Assembly (NCBI RefSeq): GCF_900537075.1 | Contig: NZ_UNRA01000009.1 | Coordinates: forward strand, 18 to 64,017 | Source of the DNA: Tropicibacter sp. Alg240-R139 | GTDB taxonomy: Bacteria; Pseudomonadota; Alphaproteobacteria; Rhodobacterales; Rhodobacteraceae | DNA length: 64,000 nt | Direction: 5' to 3' | In this document: positions 52,972-61,450 of the stretch, one piece after another | Layout: each line of letters begins with the position of its first letter | Position numbering within the stretch: the stretch's first letter is position 1 | Notes under the pieces: model-generated | Databases searched by the model: none | The model's input: only the letters and a program-made list of their open reading frames with translations | What the model was told of the DNA's origin: nothing | Position numbers and translations under genes: made by a program

Positions 52972-53610
52972 TTGGCCCCAGCAGAACAGAAGCGCCCCCG
53001 CAAAGAGCGGAAGGAAAACGCAGACCGTCGACGTCGGCAGCTGTTGGATGCGGCGTGCCGTTCGATCCTTGCACATGGATTGGCGAAAACCACTCTGGCG
53101 ACGGTTGCATCCGAGGCGGAACTTTCGCAGGGGGTCGCCGCGTTTTACTTCAAGTCAAAAGCGGGGCTGCTGACTGAAGCACTGCGTGATTTGTACCAGC
53201 GCTACGAAGATCACTGGACAAAGGCGCTGGAACAAGCCGGGGGTAAACCTGCGGAACAGTTGCGTGCTTTGATACGGGCTGATTTTCATCCCGACGCCTG
53301 TGGCCCGATGGTGCTTCCGCTTTGGTATGCGTTCTGGGGCGAGCTTCGGTCTCAGCAGGAATACGACGAGGTGGCCGGCCATTTCGAAGCGCGGCGGCGC
53401 GAGACGCTGTGCGCGATCTGGCAGGACTTGCTGGCAGGACAAGACGCATTGGCCGCCGTTCAGATGGCTGAATGGATGGAAACTCTCACAGACGGGTATT
53501 GGCAGCGCCTGCATCTGGCACCCGGCAGCGTTAGTTCTAAAGAGGCAGAACAAGCCGCATGGGCGTGCCTTGCGCGCTTGGCACCGGACCTGCTTGTTCA
53601 AGACATCTGA
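52972..53610 (+). CDS. TetR-family regulator, BetI-like (2)
   Basis: 212 residues. The helix-turn-helix is at about 20-65 (LLDAACRSILAHGLAKTTLATVASEAELSQGVAAFYFKSKAGL), and the BetI-type LPLWYAFWGELRSQQEYDE region is in the ligand domain. The start is TTG 52972, preceded by AGAGGA. It probably represses the divergent CrtI-fold/GcvT operon through the perfect palindrome 52885-52906, and its own MATE gene, which follows 27 bp downstream. Confidence 0.85.
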   Translation: MAPAEQKRPRKERKENADRRRRQLLDAACRSILAHGLAKTTLATVASEAELSQGVAAFYFKSKAGLLTEALRDLYQRYEDHWTKALEQAGGKPAEQLRALIRADFHPDACGPMVLPLWYAFWGELRSQQEYDEVAGHFEARRRETLCAIWQDLLAGQDALAAVQMAEWMETLTDGYWQRLHLAPGSVSSKEAEQAAWACLARLAPDLLVQDI

Positions 53611-53637
53611 CGGCGTCCAGCCGGAAAGTGAAACACT

Positions 53638-54987
53638 ATGACCGCAGAGCGGACAATCGGGCCTGATCGGCCGCCCGCTGGCAGCTTGCTGCGTGAGGCG
53701 CGGCATCTTGCGCGGCTCGCATTTCCGATTGTCGTATCGCTTGCGGCGGCGGCCTTGATCGGGGTTGTTGACACTGTGATGGTGGCCCCCTTGGGAACGC
53801 TTCCTTTGGCGGCTGTGTCGATTACCACATCGGCGCTGATCATCTTCTATTCTGCGTTGTTCGGGTTTGTATCTGCGACAGGCGTTCGCATGGCCGAAGC
53901 GTTTGGTAAGTCCAGCGACCAGGATCTTGTTGCTACTACACGGGTAGTGCTTGTCGTGGCACTAATAGTCGGTGGTCTAGGCACCGCAACAATGCTGGCA
54001 GTTAGGCCTGCTTTGGCTTGGATTGGACAGCCGCCCGAAGTTCTTGGATTGCTTGGCGGTTACTGGGTGTCAATGAGCCTTTTGCTCATTCCCTTTACGA
54101 TCTTTTATGCTTTGAAAGCGTTGTTCGACGCTATTGATCGTCCCTGGATCGGTGTTGGTTTGGCGTTTTTTGCTGTCGGCTGCAACGTTCCGGCGAACTA
54201 TGTGCTGATTCACGGGGTGTCGGGATGGTCCGGCTTGGGCTTGCTTGGGGCAGGCGTTGCAAGTCTGCTCTCCCAAACCCTCTCGTTGATTTTGGCTTTC
54301 TTGATTTTCTGGAGGTGGAGCAAGCAGATAGGAGTGCCTTCTCAACCTGGTTTTGACTGGGGGGAATTGAAACTTCAGCTCAAAGAAGGGTCTGTGATCT
54401 CGCTCGGGTATCTGGGCGAGGGTGCCGCCTATGCCGTCGCTGGATTGATGCTGGGATGGTTCGGAGCGGCAGCACTGGCCGCGCATCAGATCGTATCTGC
54501 TGTGAGTGATGTCATTTATATGGTCCCCATGGGCATATCGATTGCGATCTCAATCCGGGTGGCGCAGGCGATTGGCGCGAATGAGAGAGAGCGGCTTAGG
54601 CCAATTGTGCTGGCATCGTTGTTTGTGGTCGCCAGTTGGATGAGCCTGGTCATCACGGGTATTCTTCTGGCGCGCGCGCCGTTGGCACAGGGGTTGTCGG
54701 ATGATGCCGACGTGGTCGCGCTTGCGGTTTCGATGTTTCTGGTGATTGCAGCAATGCAGATCGCAGATGGGGTGCAGGGAACGATGTTGGGCGTGTTCCG
54801 GGGCATGACGGACAATCAAATCCCGGTTGTCATAACGCTGTTTTCCTATTGGATCATCGCCTTGCCAGTTGGCTACGTTCTGGGGTTTGTACTGGATTGG
54901 GGGCCTAATGGCGTGTGGATCGGATATGGCTTTGGTCTGGGGTTGGCGGCTGTCGCTCTGAGCTATCGCTTTTTCTCTCGAGTGTAG
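53638..54987 (+). CDS. MATE-family efflux transporter
   Basis: 449 residues with 12 hydrophobic segments arranged in two halves typical of MATE/NorM cation-coupled exporters (LIGVVDTVMVAPLGTLPLAAVSI near residue 40; ALFGFVSATGVRMAEAFGK). It is probably co-transcribed with the preceding BetI-like gene. Function in this setting may be export of a toxic amine, formaldehyde adduct or product. It is convergent with the FAD oxidase. Confidence 0.85.
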   Translation: MTAERTIGPDRPPAGSLLREARHLARLAFPIVVSLAAAALIGVVDTVMVAPLGTLPLAAVSITTSALIIFYSALFGFVSATGVRMAEAFGKSSDQDLVATTRVVLVVALIVGGLGTATMLAVRPALAWIGQPPEVLGLLGGYWVSMSLLLIPFTIFYALKALFDAIDRPWIGVGLAFFAVGCNVPANYVLIHGVSGWSGLGLLGAGVASLLSQTLSLILAFLIFWRWSKQIGVPSQPGFDWGELKLQLKEGSVISLGYLGEGAAYAVAGLMLGWFGAAALAAHQIVSAVSDVIYMVPMGISIAISIRVAQAIGANERERLRPIVLASLFVVASWMSLVITGILLARAPLAQGLSDDADVVALAVSMFLVIAAMQIADGVQGTMLGVFRGMTDNQIPVVITLFSYWIIALPVGYVLGFVLDWGPNGVWIGYGFGLGLAAVALSYRFFSRV

Positions 54988-55004
54988 GTGGTGCACTTGC
55001 TTCG

Positions 55005-56297
55005 CTAGAGACCCAGTTTGTCCAACAGTTTAAGGCGCAGGATCTCGGCCTCAACCAGTGTTTCCCGTGCGAAAGATAACGGCAGTGGCTTGAGGGGTGA
55101 AACAGGGAAATCCAGTTCTTCGGCGGATTCTCCGGCAGCCCAACGCGCCAACACGCGCCCCATCGCCGTGGCGATGGCAACGCCGCGCCCGTTGTAGCCA
55201 AGTCCCGCGTAGATCCCAGGGGCCAACTCGTGCAGGTGCGGATAGTGGTCCCTTGTGAGCGCAACGAAACCGCCCCACGCGTAGTCCCACTCAACGTCGG
55301 CAAGTTGCGGAAACAGCTCGACCGAGATGCGCTTTAGCTGCTCAATCTGTCGGCGTGTTGATCCATCATTGTAGGTTCCGCGCCCTCCCATCAGAAATCT
55401 ACCTTCAGCGTCTTGTCGGAAATACAGCAACAGACGGCGTGCGTCGGACAAGGCGTTGCCTTCGGGCAGGATCGACCGGCGAATGTTGTCCGAAAGCGGA
55501 GGCGTCGCCACCTGCACCGATCGGACGGGCAGGACAGATCTGGCGACCTTGGGATCAAGATCGCCAGAGTAGGCGTTCGTGCAGATCAGGACCTTGTCCG
55601 TCACGATGGCTCCGTTTGGCGTTTTCACCTTATATCTGCTGCCTTTCGCCTGTATGTGCTCGGCTCGAGTGTCGCCGTAAATTGCCACACCCTTGCGATG
55701 CGCAGCATCTGCCAGTCCAAGGGCATAGTTCAGCGGATGCAACACGCCGCCACGCCGGTCCAAGACACCTCCGATGTAAGCTTCTGTTCCTGTCAGGCGC
55801 TGCATTTCGGCTTGATCAAGCTTCTTCATGCCGCCGCCATGTCTGTCCCAATCTTCGGCCAGCTCATGTAGCTGTTGCAGCGTCTTGGGTGTATGTGCGG
55901 CCCGCAGCCAGCCGGGACGTTTGGCATCGCAATTGATCTGATGGCGCTCGATCAGGTCAAACACCAGATCGCCCGCATCCCCGGCCATGCGGATCATCCG
56001 CTGTCCCCAATGGTCACCGAATTTCGATCTTATTCCCGTTGGACCATCCTTGAGGCCCACATTGATCTGACCGCCGTTGCGGCCAGAGGCACCCCAACCG
56101 GGATGTTGGGTGTCAATCAGGGTGACGCTGGCGCCTGCTTCGGCCAAGTGCAAGGCAGCTGAAAGCCCGGTAAAACCAGCGCCTATGATGGCGACATTTG
56201 CCTGCTGTTCGCCGTTCAATTCGGGGTAGCTGTCCATATATTTGGTCGTTGCCGACCACAGACTGTTAGCAATTACGGGGTTCTCGTTTCGGATCAT
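55005..56297 (-). CDS. FAD-dependent amine oxidase (gamma-glutamylputrescine oxidase-like)
   Basis: 430 residues of the DAO/PuuB group. The FAD-binding GAGFTGLSAALHLAEAGASVTLIDTQHPGWGASGRNGGQIN is near residue 30, and the C-terminal GLGYNGRGVAIATAMGRVLA closes the fold. The N-terminal NSLWSATTKYMDSYPELNGEQQANVAIIG is typical of PuuB-like enzymes. It oxidises N-substituted amines; a modified polyamine or N-methyl amine is possible. ATG 56297 is chosen over longer starts. It is divergent from the small 56378 gene. Confidence 0.88.
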   Translation of the reverse strand: MIRNENPVIANSLWSATTKYMDSYPELNGEQQANVAIIGAGFTGLSAALHLAEAGASVTLIDTQHPGWGASGRNGGQINVGLKDGPTGIRSKFGDHWGQRMIRMAGDAGDLVFDLIERHQINCDAKRPGWLRAAHTPKTLQQLHELAEDWDRHGGGMKKLDQAEMQRLTGTEAYIGGVLDRRGGVLHPLNYALGLADAAHRKGVAIYGDTRAEHIQAKGSRYKVKTPNGAIVTDKVLICTNAYSGDLDPKVARSVLPVRSVQVATPPLSDNIRRSILPEGNALSDARRLLLYFRQDAEGRFLMGGRGTYNDGSTRRQIEQLKRISVELFPQLADVEWDYAWGGFVALTRDHYPHLHELAPGIYAGLGYNGRGVAIATAMGRVLARWAAGESAEELDFPVSPLKPLPLSFARETLVEAEILRLKLLDKLGL

Positions 56298-56377
56298 CTG
56301 TGAACCTCTGGTGCTTGCTTTGACGCAGGATAGGCATAGCTTGGGTTTCGGGAACTCACCAAGGCGGACACAACACC

Positions 56378-56707
56378 ATGCCCAGGCTTTTGAACCAGTT
56401 TGATCTGAAACCATCCGTCGAGCTGGAGGTGTTCGAGCAAGCGTGGAACAGCTTTGTTGATGTCTTGATCAGCAGTGGTTTGGCCAAGAAAGGTACACCT
56501 TTGTGCCAACGCGTGCCGAGCAGTGGTTATGACACGGACGAAGAACGCCAGCATTCTCTGATGGCAGTGATCGAGTTTCGCGATCAGGCCCAGGCGGATC
56601 GAGCATGGGCGGCCATCGAGGATCGAATTGAACCTCTGGGTCAGTCGCATCGCAGAGTCATCTCGTTGGTGCATGATCCGGTTTTCACTTTCTGGGCTGA
56701 ACTCTAA
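56378..56707 (+). CDS. Small unknown protein of the methylamine island
   Basis: 109 residues, soluble, alpha/beta, dimeric alpha-beta barrel-like pattern (SLMAVIEFRDQAQADRAWAAIEDRIEPLGQSHRRVISLVHDPVF). No function is recognised. It lies directly before a BetI-like regulator and its operator, divergent from the amine oxidase. It may help that oxidase or the downstream dehydrogenase. Translation is supported by length, codon pattern and clean position. Confidence 0.65.
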   Translation: MPRLLNQFDLKPSVELEVFEQAWNSFVDVLISSGLAKKGTPLCQRVPSSGYDTDEERQHSLMAVIEFRDQAQADRAWAAIEDRIEPLGQSHRRVISLVHDPVFTFWAEL

Positions 56708-56759
56708 GTATCAAGTCACGTTGGCCTTGGTGTTGTGATGAAAAGTTTTTCCTCTCATT

Positions 56760-56777
56760 ATTGAATGAGCATTCAAT
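56760..56777. promoter_or_regulatory. BetI-like operator D
   Basis: ATTGAATGAGCATTCAAT has 8-bp perfect arms around a 2-bp centre, 106 bp upstream of the third BetI-like gene. It is the strongest of the shared operators. Confidence 0.7.
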
Positions 56778-56883
56778 CAATGCAATATGCTTGGAGCGGG
56801 TTCCTTTCATGGGTGCCGGATCGGACAGCGATTTGGCTCAAGCGCTGAATGACCTGCGCACGGGGAAATTGAGAGGGGCTAGT

Positions 56884-57552
56884 ATGAGCCAATCTATTGA
56901 AGCCAGTCCAAAGACCAACGCGCGCCGCCGCACCGCGTCCAAAGAAGTGCGGTGCCAGCAGTTAATCAACGCAACCATCGATTCAATTGCCAGGAATGGA
57001 ATTGGTGGCACCACCATGTCGACGGTGACGGAAAGCGCGGGCTTGTCGATGGGGATCGTCAATTTCCACTTTCAGTCCAAACAAAATCTGCTGGAAGAAA
57101 CGCTATTGTATTTGGCTAAGGAGCATCACGAACAGTGGCTGGCCGCGTTTGAAAGCGCGGGCATGTCTGCATCCGACAAGCTGTTGGCCATTGTGGATGC
57201 GCATTTTCATCCGCGGATATGCACACCTAAAAAGCTTGCTGTTTGGTTTGCATTCTTCGGTGAAGCTGGACGGCGCAAGGTCTATCGCAAGCTGATCGAG
57301 GATATCGATCGGGAACGCTATACCATTGCCCAGGATCTATGTCAGCAGATCGGGGAGGAAGGCGCGTATCAGGGTCTTCCACCACGACAAGTCGCCAACA
57401 TTCTCGAGGCGCTTTACGACGGAATTTGGCTTGAGTTGCTGGCGTATCCAGAAAACTACGGACGCCTAGAAGCCCGCGATCACATCACGGCCTTCTTGTC
57501 TAAAGTCTATCCCAAGCACTTCCAAATGCCGGAGTTCAAGCAAGACGCATAA
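56884..57552 (+). CDS. TetR-family regulator, BetI-like (3)
   Basis: 222 residues from ATG 56884; the longer frame from 56761 would run through operator D and is rejected. The HTH is near residue 25 (RCQQLINATIDSIARNGIGGTTMSTVTESAGLSMGIVNFHFQSKQNLL), and the ligand domain has KKLAVWFAFFGEAGRRKVYRK. This closely resembles the first BetI-like protein (43012), so both may read the same operator family. The next gene is the trimethylamine dehydrogenase-like enzyme, 74 bp downstream. Confidence 0.88.
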   Translation: MSQSIEASPKTNARRRTASKEVRCQQLINATIDSIARNGIGGTTMSTVTESAGLSMGIVNFHFQSKQNLLEETLLYLAKEHHEQWLAAFESAGMSASDKLLAIVDAHFHPRICTPKKLAVWFAFFGEAGRRKVYRKLIEDIDRERYTIAQDLCQQIGEEGAYQGLPPRQVANILEALYDGIWLELLAYPENYGRLEARDHITAFLSKVYPKHFQMPEFKQDA

Positions 57553-57626
57553 ACCTGGCAGGCACTGTGTTCCCAGCCATCTGAACCGGTCATCCAGTGA
57601 ACAAAGATAAGCAAGGACCAGACACA

Positions 57627-59690
57627 ATGGGTCGAGATCCCCGCTACGACATTCTATTTGAACCGGTTCAAATTGGACCGGTGACAGCTCCGAACCGCTT
57701 TTTCCAGGTGCCTCACTGTACGGGCATGGGGTGGCAATATCCGCGAACGCTTGCGGCGATGCGCAAGGTCAAAGCGCAAGGCGGCTGGGGGGTGGTCTGC
57801 ACGGAATACAACTCGATCCACCCCTCCTCGGACGACCTGCCGCACCCCTATGCGTCTCTTTGGGATGACAGTGATGTTCGCGCCCATACCCTTATGACAG
57901 ATGCCGTGCACGAATACGGAAGCCTAGCAGGGGCCGAGCTTTGGTATGGCGGTGCCAATGCAAACAATCTGTTTTCGCGATTGCCCGGGATGGACGTCGA
58001 CAGCCTGCCGAACGCCAAGGGGCACCCGTTCCAGACTCGTGCCATGGACAAACAAGACATCAAGGACCTGCGCCGGTGGCATCGTAAAGCAGCACTCCGG
58101 GCGAGAGAGGCGGGATTTGATGTGGTCTATGTCTATGCAACACATGGCTACCTGATCTCGAACTTCCTGAACCCGCGTGTGAACACACGTAGCGACGAGT
58201 ATGGCGGCAGCTTGGAAAATCGCGTGCGCCTGACGCGCGAGTTGATTGAAGAAACCAAGGATGCGGTGGGTGACCGCTGTGCGGTTGCAGTGCGGTTCTC
58301 GGCGGATGAAGAGATTGGCGAGGACAATCAGCCGATATTTGGTGAACGCCGCGAGATGTTCGAAATGCTCGCGGATCTGCCGGATCTCTGGGATATCAAC
58401 ATTGCGGACTATTCGCTTGAAATGGGTGTGTCGCGCTTTGTCAAAGAAGGCGCGTTAGAGCCATATATGCAGTGGGTTAAGTCGGTGACGGACAAGCCAG
58501 TGGTCACTGTGGGCCGCTTCACATCGCCCGACACAATGGTCAGCCAGGTTCGCCGAGGTATCACCGATTTTATCGGCGCGGCGCGGCCCTCGATAGCGGA
58601 TCCCTACCTACCCAAGAAGATCGAACAAGGTCGATTGTCAGCCATACGCGAGTGCATTGGCTGCAACGTATGCTACGCCAGTGACTCCATCGGTGTTCCG
58701 CTGCGCTGCACCCAAAACCCAACGATGGGAGAGGAGTGGCGCAAGGATTGGCATCCCGAGATCATCAGGAAAAAGTCGTCGGACGCCCGCGTTCTGATTG
58801 TTGGCGCGGGTGCTGCGGGTTTGGAAGCCGCCCGCGCCCTTGGTGCGCGCGGGTATGATGTCATGTTGGCCGAAGCCACTCGCGAGATTGGCGGGCGTAT
58901 CGCGCGCGAAGCAGCTTTGCCTGGGATGAGCGAATACATCCGGGTCAAGGACTACCGCGAGCAGCAATTGCTCGAAATGCCTAACGTTGAAGTTTTTCGC
59001 GAAAGCCGACTGACCGTTGATGACGTGATCTCGGTCGAGGCTGACCACGTTGCAATTGCAACGGGTGCAAGCTGGCGTAAAGAATACTACGACGACGAAT
59101 GCTATCAATCAGTTGCGAGCGGTGAAGCTTTGACCCGTGTTTTTACACCAGACGACATCATGGACGGGAACCTGCCAAACGGGCCAACCTTGGTTTTCGA
59201 TGGTGATGGCTACTACATGGCAAGTGTCGTCGCCGAGCGGATACGTGCTGAGGGGCATGCCGTCACTTTGGCTACATCATCTGATAGCGTGTCGGATTGG
59301 GCCGGAAAGACATCCGAAAGGTGGCGCATTCGAACGCAATTGCACCGGCTTGGAATCGACATTCTTCCCTCAAACAGCTTGACACATTTTTCGGGCGATG
59401 CGGCCTCTTTGAATTGCGTCTACAGTGGTCGTGAAACAAAGCTGCCTGTCCAGAACATTGTAATGGTTACAGCCCGCAAGCCAAATGACTGTTTGTACAA
59501 AGCGCTATGCCTTCGCCCAGAAGACGAAAAACGACCCTTTAGCCTAACACGGATTGGGGATTGTGAGGCGCCCGGGATCATCGCAGCGGCCATCTATGCT
59601 GGCCATCGATACGCCCAGGAGTTGGAGTGCGAAGTGGATTTGGATATTCCGCTTTTGCACGACCGCATTGATGTCGGATCCAAAGGATAG
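57627..59690 (+). CDS. Trimethylamine/dimethylglycine dehydrogenase-like flavoprotein (Fe-S)
   Basis: 687 residues. The N-terminal old-yellow-enzyme TIM barrel binds FMN (YDILFEPVQIGPVTAPNRFFQVPHCTGMG). The [4Fe-4S] site CIGCNVC...RC is near residues 343-361. The C-terminal half has a Rossmann FAD/NAD domain (VLIVGAGAAGLEAARALGARGYDVMLAEA). It matches trimethylamine dehydrogenase and the DgcA-like dimethylglycine enzymes in layout. It likely demethylates an N-methyl amine and passes electrons to an electron-transfer flavoprotein not present here. ATG 57627 is chosen over GTG 57597. Confidence 0.9.
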   Translation: MGRDPRYDILFEPVQIGPVTAPNRFFQVPHCTGMGWQYPRTLAAMRKVKAQGGWGVVCTEYNSIHPSSDDLPHPYASLWDDSDVRAHTLMTDAVHEYGSLAGAELWYGGANANNLFSRLPGMDVDSLPNAKGHPFQTRAMDKQDIKDLRRWHRKAALRAREAGFDVVYVYATHGYLISNFLNPRVNTRSDEYGGSLENRVRLTRELIEETKDAVGDRCAVAVRFSADEEIGEDNQPIFGERREMFEMLADLPDLWDINIADYSLEMGVSRFVKEGALEPYMQWVKSVTDKPVVTVGRFTSPDTMVSQVRRGITDFIGAARPSIADPYLPKKIEQGRLSAIRECIGCNVCYASDSIGVPLRCTQNPTMGEEWRKDWHPEIIRKKSSDARVLIVGAGAAGLEAARALGARGYDVMLAEATREIGGRIAREAALPGMSEYIRVKDYREQQLLEMPNVEVFRESRLTVDDVISVEADHVAIATGASWRKEYYDDECYQSVASGEALTRVFTPDDIMDGNLPNGPTLVFDGDGYYMASVVAERIRAEGHAVTLATSSDSVSDWAGKTSERWRIRTQLHRLGIDILPSNSLTHFSGDAASLNCVYSGRETKLPVQNIVMVTARKPNDCLYKALCLRPEDEKRPFSLTRIGDCEAPGIIAAAIYAGHRYAQELECEVDLDIPLLHDRIDVGSKG

Positions 59691-60094
59691 CCGGATCGAA
59701 CCAAAGCTCATCGACCGTTCTGTTCCTAAATGTGTCCGTGGTCAGGAATTTTTGGACAGATGGTCACCTGATCTGTGAGAGGATCTGGCTCATCTGGTTG
59801 TAGTGATTGTGCCGCGGATTTGCGGTGAAGCAAGCGCCGACCTGCGCCAGTTAAGTTGACAGTGCCGTTCCAGATACCCGGTGAGCTCACTAACCCCGGG
59901 AACCTTCATCCCGATGGACCCAGAACAAGCCATGCCGACAATTTGGCAATACCATCAGATGTGTTCAATTGAACAGAGGGCGTTCAGGATCTGGTCGATG
60001 TGGCGTGAGACTTCGTGCAGGTCGGGGGGGGCCATGGATCTGGCGTTGGACGTAGTACCGATAGGCACCGTCCATTGCCAGGTACAGCGTCAGG
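59691..60094. other. Stretch without a recognisable gene, before the second IS6
   Basis: 404 bp between the flavoprotein stop and the IS6 end. Short frames only; no motif or repeat identified. Confidence 0.4.
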
Positions 60095-60914
60095 GGTTTT
60101 GTTGCAAAGATTTGAGCCCGTTGAATTGTTTCAACAATTGCTTGTGAGTCAGATGGCGAGCTCAGCGAACTGCTGAAATGGGCAGAGTCCGGACGTGAGT
60201 TGCCCCTTGCGGATCATGTGCGACACTTCGATTCCGTCGAGCGTTGCCGCTGCTGAAGCAAAGGCCTTGAACCCCATCATTGGCCGCGTGCGCCGCTTGA
60301 TGAAACGGTGGTCCTGTTCCACAATACTGTTCAAGTATTTCCGCCTCACCATCTCAATTGGGATCGGGCAGCCAAAGCCTTTGAGCATTTTGTTGATGGC
60401 CTTGATGCCGGCGGTGTTGGCACCGCTCTTGTCGATCACAATCTTCCGCGGCAATCCATTGATCTCCAACATCCTTGCGAAGAACTTTGTCGCAGCAGCT
60501 TTGTTTCGGCGTAGGGAAAGCATGAAATCGAGCGTTTTGCCGTATTTGTCGACCGCTCGATAGAGATAAACCAACGAACCTTTTACCTTGAAATAAGTTT
60601 CATCCATTCGCCAGGATCGGTCACACGATCCCTTCCGTCCGTGAGCTGCATCAGCAATGGCACCGGAGTATCGTGTCACCCAACGGTTCAGCGTAGTGTG
60701 GTCAACCGAAACGCCACGCTCGGCCATGATTTCTTCCAGATCCCGGTATGAAACACCGTATCGAACGTAGAAGAACACCGCAAAGAGGATAACATCCTTC
60801 GGATATTGTGCTCCTTTGAAGGAGATCATGAGCTGGCTTTCAACTGGTGAATACGGTTGGCCGGCCACCGCCTAACCTGCCCAGCTCCAATGGTCAAACG
60901 TTTGCAACAGAACC
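60095..60914 (-). mobile_element. Complete IS6-family insertion sequence, 820 bp
   Basis: The 14-bp ends GGTTTTGTTGCAAA (60095-60108) and TTTGCAACAGAACC (60901-60914) are inverted repeats with one mismatch and match the canonical IS6 ends. One intact transposase lies inside. The right end sits exactly at the start of the scpB copy fragment (at ACC-ATTCGACGTC), showing that the element interrupted that gene. Confidence 0.88.
60149..60829 (-). CDS. IS6-family transposase
   Basis: 226 residues from ATG 60829. N-terminal MISFKGAQYPKDVILFAVFFYVRYGVSYRDLEEIM, then the DDE triad in SWRMDETYFKVKG (first Asp), KIVIDKSGANTAG (second Asp) and NSIVEQDHRFIKRRTRPM (Glu). The frame is intact and probably functional. 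The relic at 3231-3378 is a close relative. Confidence 0.92.
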   Translation of the reverse strand: MISFKGAQYPKDVILFAVFFYVRYGVSYRDLEEIMAERGVSVDHTTLNRWVTRYSGAIADAAHGRKGSCDRSWRMDETYFKVKGSLVYLYRAVDKYGKTLDFMLSLRRNKAAATKFFARMLEINGLPRKIVIDKSGANTAGIKAINKMLKGFGCPIPIEMVRRKYLNSIVEQDHRFIKRRTRPMMGFKAFASAAATLDGIEVSHMIRKGQLTSGLCPFQQFAELAI

Positions 60915-61176
60915 ATTCGACGTCGCCGTCCTGGCCGCCATTGCCTATCACCAGCCGATCACGCGGGATGGGCTCGGGGACATTTTCGGCAAGGACATCA
61001 GCCGCGATTTGATCGGACGGCTGAATGCGCGCGGGTTGATTGGGACAGGGCCGCGGGCTCCTAGACGCGGCGCACCTTGCACATTTGTGACGACCGAGCG
61101 ATTCCTGGTGTTCTTCGGACTTTAGAGCCTGGGTGACTTGCCGGATAAGGAGCAGCTTGACGATGCAGGGTTGTGA
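60912..61176 (+). pseudogene. scpB second copy, 5' part removed by IS6 and with internal stop
   Basis: Codons match scpB from residue 109: PFDVAVLAAIAYHQPITRDGLGDIFGKDISRDLIGRLNARGLIGTGPRAPRRGAPCTFVTTERFLVFFGL. An in-frame TAG at 61123-61125 replaces Glu, and the remaining SLGDLPDKEQLDDAGL follows to TGA 61176. The DNA differs from 33648-33911 at many sites, so the copies separated long ago rather than by recent duplication. Confidence 0.88.
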
Positions 61177-61217
61177 GGCAATATTAACAAACTTTGCCAG
61201 CCCCCCCTTTTTGTGTC

Positions 61218-61388
61218 ATGGCCACGATAAATGTTTCCCTTCCTGACCTGATAACGCCGGGGGTCTTGGTTGGCATAAGAAGTCAACGAGCAGGCGTGGA
61301 ATATATTCTGGACGGTGGCATTGCGAATGGCCTGCTGATCAAGTCTTGCTACAAAAACCAGGTTATTCAGCAGGCAAATTCAACTTAG
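61218..61388 (+). pseudogene. parD second copy, degenerate
   Basis: ATG 61218 opens MATINVSLPD, corresponding to MATMNVSLPD of the intact parD with the same upstream segment (AACAAACTTTGCCA). After about 12 residues the match to the ribbon-helix-helix sequence fades, and the frame ends at TAG 61386-61388. No parE copy is visible downstream. Confidence 0.7.
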
Positions 61389-61450
61389 GATTTTGACAAC
61401 CTTTGAATATGAGTTCAGCAGCTCACCCGCTTGCATTTGCGTTCTCAGCT

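Noticed and set aside
34743-60914. Simple composite IS6 transposon carrying the amine island
   Set aside because: The two IS6 elements have different terminal repeats and different transposases, so they cannot have moved the island together as one unit; no target duplication was seen.
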